Origin: Thermoanaerobaculia bacterium
GTDB lineage: Bacteria; Acidobacteriota; Thermoanaerobaculia; Multivoradales; JAHEKO01
Direction: 5' to 3'
Assembly (NCBI GenBank): GCA_029287645.1
Contig: JARFQS010000245.1
Span: forward strand, 1-6,017
DNA length: 6,017 bases
The position numbers were made by a program, and so were the translations under genes. Below, piece by piece: positions 4,544 to 6,017 of the stretch. Within the stretch, counting starts at the first letter, position 1; every line of letters begins with the position of its first letter. Below the pieces are notes generated by a model. It did no database searches. It was given only the letters and a program-made list of their open reading frames with translations, and was not told the origin of the DNA.

Positions 4544-6017
4544 TCACATCGATGCAGGCTGCTCCACGGGTGTCTTCTCGGTGGCGCCTCCAAACAGGCC
4601 CTTGACGTCTTCCAGAATCTGGTAGAGGGAGGGCACCAGGATCAGCGTGATCGCCGTAGCGAAGACGATTCCGTAGCCCAGGCTCACCGCCATTGGAATC
4701 AGGAACTTGGCCTGCATGCTGGTCTCGAAGATCATGGGTGAAAGCCCGAGAAACGTGGTGGCCGTAGTCAGCATGATGGGCCGAAAGCGGCGCATCCCGG
4801 CATCGCGGATCGCTTCACCGACCGACTTGCCGTCGGCCCGTAGGCGATTGATGAGATCGATCAGGATCAGCGAGTCGTTCACCACCACACCGGTCAGAGC
4901 GATCATGCCCATGACCGACAGAAGAGTCAGGTTCAATCCCATGATCAGGTGCCCCAGAACCGCGCCCACCAGACCGAAGGGGATCGCCGACATGATGATC
5001 AGGGGCTGCAAGTAGGACCGGAACGGAATCGCCAGGATGGCGAAGATGGCGATCTGTGCCACGAGGAAGTTACGGCCCATGCTGCTCATGGCGTCCTGCT
5101 GCTCGCGCTGCTCGCCCTCGAAGTCGTAGGTCAGACCCGGATACTCGCTGGCCAGCACGGGCATGACCTCGGTGCGCAGGTCGGCGTTGATCTCGTTGGC
5201 ATTGGCCTGCGCCTCGTCCACATCGGCGGTGACAGTGACGACGCGGCGCCGATCCGTACGGTTGATGACCGCGTAGCCCCTTCCCTCTTCGATGCTCGCC
5301 ACGGTCGAGAAGGGGACCTCACTGCCGTCCGGCAGGCGAACCCGCATCCTCTCGATGTCGCCCATCGAGCGCCTCTCGGCCTCGGGGTAGCGCACCATGA
5401 CCCGGACGTCGTCGCGTCCACGCTGCACCCGCTGGACCTCCTGCCCGTAGAAGCCGGCGCGAACCTGCCGGGCCAGGTCGGACAGCGTGAGACCGACGGC
5501 TCGACCTTCTGGCGTCAGGGTGAGCTTGAGCTCCTTCTTGCCGGGGAGAAAGGAATCAGCCACGTCTTTGGTTCCCGGGTACTCGGCGATGATTCCTTTC
5601 AGTCGCTCGACGGCCGAGAGCAGGGTGTCGAAGTCGCGGTGAGCGAGTTGAACGCTGACGGGGTCTCCGGCAGAAAACAGGTTCGCCTGGAAGGTCAAGG
5701 ACACTGCCCCGGGAACTTCCCCCACGAGGTCACGCCACTGGCTCAGCAGCACTGCCGAGCTGATGTCGCGATTCTCGGACCCCAGCAGCTCGATATTGAC
5801 CTCACCGAGATGAGAGGAGTCACCCACGGTCGACCTCTCAGCCATCGGTCCGCCGCCGCCAGCCCTGGGCTGGTCACCGATGGTGGTGGACATATGCTGG
5901 ATGACGGACGGCGCGGCCTCTGGCTGGCCCTCGTCGTGGTCGCGGGCCACCTGCATGGCAGCGTTCTCGACGCGCTCCAACACCTTGGCTGTCTGCTCGG
6001 CGGGAGTTCCCTGAGGC
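4544..6017 (-). CDS. RND-family efflux permease, C-terminal half (N-terminus beyond right edge)
   Basis: The frame is open to the right edge; 490 residues and the stop are seen. Family members are usually about 1,030-1,100 residues, so this is roughly the second half. The fragment opens in the second periplasmic loop (PQGTPAEQT, then a helix), which corresponds to the porter and docking domains that follow TM7. Residues of the fragment from about 316 form the last five membrane helices: about 316-332, 337-357, 362-389, 412-430 and 438-463. The motif GVVVNDSLILID lies at about 376-387 and RFRPIMLTTATTFLGL at about 410-425. The protein would be a proton-driven inner-membrane pump exporting drugs or other compounds, as part of a tripartite complex with a periplasmic adaptor and an outer-membrane channel. 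Those partners are not in this window. AcrB's TM10 lysine (Lys940) appears to be replaced by asparagine. A GTG at 5983 is just an internal codon; coding similarity continues upstream of it. Confidence 0.93.
   Translation of the reverse strand, partial: PQGTPAEQTAKVLERVENAAMQVARDHDEGQPEAAPSVIQHMSTTIGDQPRAGGGGPMAERSTVGDSSHLGEVNIELLGSENRDISSAVLLSQWRDLVGEVPGAVSLTFQANLFSAGDPVSVQLAHRDFDTLLSAVERLKGIIAEYPGTKDVADSFLPGKKELKLTLTPEGRAVGLTLSDLARQVRAGFYGQEVQRVQRGRDDVRVMVRYPEAERRSMGDIERMRVRLPDGSEVPFSTVASIEEGRGYAVINRTDRRRVVTVTADVDEAQANANEINADLRTEVMPVLASEYPGLTYDFEGEQREQQDAMSSMGRNFLVAQIAIFAILAIPFRSYLQPLIIMSAIPFGLVGAVLGHLIMGLNLTLLSVMGMIALTGVVVNDSLILIDLINRLRADGKSVGEAIRDAGMRRFRPIMLTTATTFLGLSPMIFETSMQAKFLIPMAVSLGYGIVFATAITLILVPSLYQILEDVKGLFGGATEKTPVEQPASM

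Noticed and set aside
4118..4741. Plus-strand open frame of 207 codons
   Set aside because: It is antisense to the barrel gene, its promoter and the RND C-terminus, all of which are well supported.

Overview
The window looks like chromosomal DNA from a GC-rich, diderm (Gram-negative type) bacterium. Three of the five genes carry signs of the cell envelope: an N-terminal export signal followed by an outer-membrane or secreted protein, a small beta-barrel ending in phenylalanine, and an RND pump that spans the periplasm. A DUF5916 protein together with a secreted protein ending in a DGFESGD...W motif recalls Acidobacteriota (Thermoanaerobaculia-like genomes). That assignment is from memory of such proteins and is tentative. 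I see no rRNA, tRNA, CRISPR array, insertion sequence, integrase or attachment site.

Layout, left to right. (1) 1-1107, minus: the N-terminal 369 residues of a CBM9-like/DUF5916 protein whose C-terminal barrel lies beyond the left edge. (2) 1197-2651, minus: a complete secreted protein of 484 residues that I read as four degenerate beta-rich repeats plus a short C-terminal tail motif. It may be transcribed ahead of gene 1. (3) 2820-3674, plus: a tandem double-domain GNAT acetyltransferase, divergent from gene 2 and the only plus-strand gene. (4) 3692-4465, minus: a 257-residue outer-membrane beta-barrel protein, convergent with the GNAT gene. (5) 4544-6017, minus: the C-terminal half of an RND efflux permease that enters from the right edge.

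The clearest regulatory signal is in the gap between genes 5 and 4. It holds a sigma70-type promoter (TTGACA, 17-base spacer, TAGACT) followed by a 9-base tandem direct repeat at the expected transcription start. The small barrel protein therefore probably has its own regulated promoter, even though it sits just behind the efflux pump.

I found no convincing new multi-gene system. The items most worth a second look are the four-repeat secreted protein with its tail motif and the promoter/tandem-repeat element before the barrel gene. All other long open frames in the window are antisense or out-of-frame shadows of these five genes.
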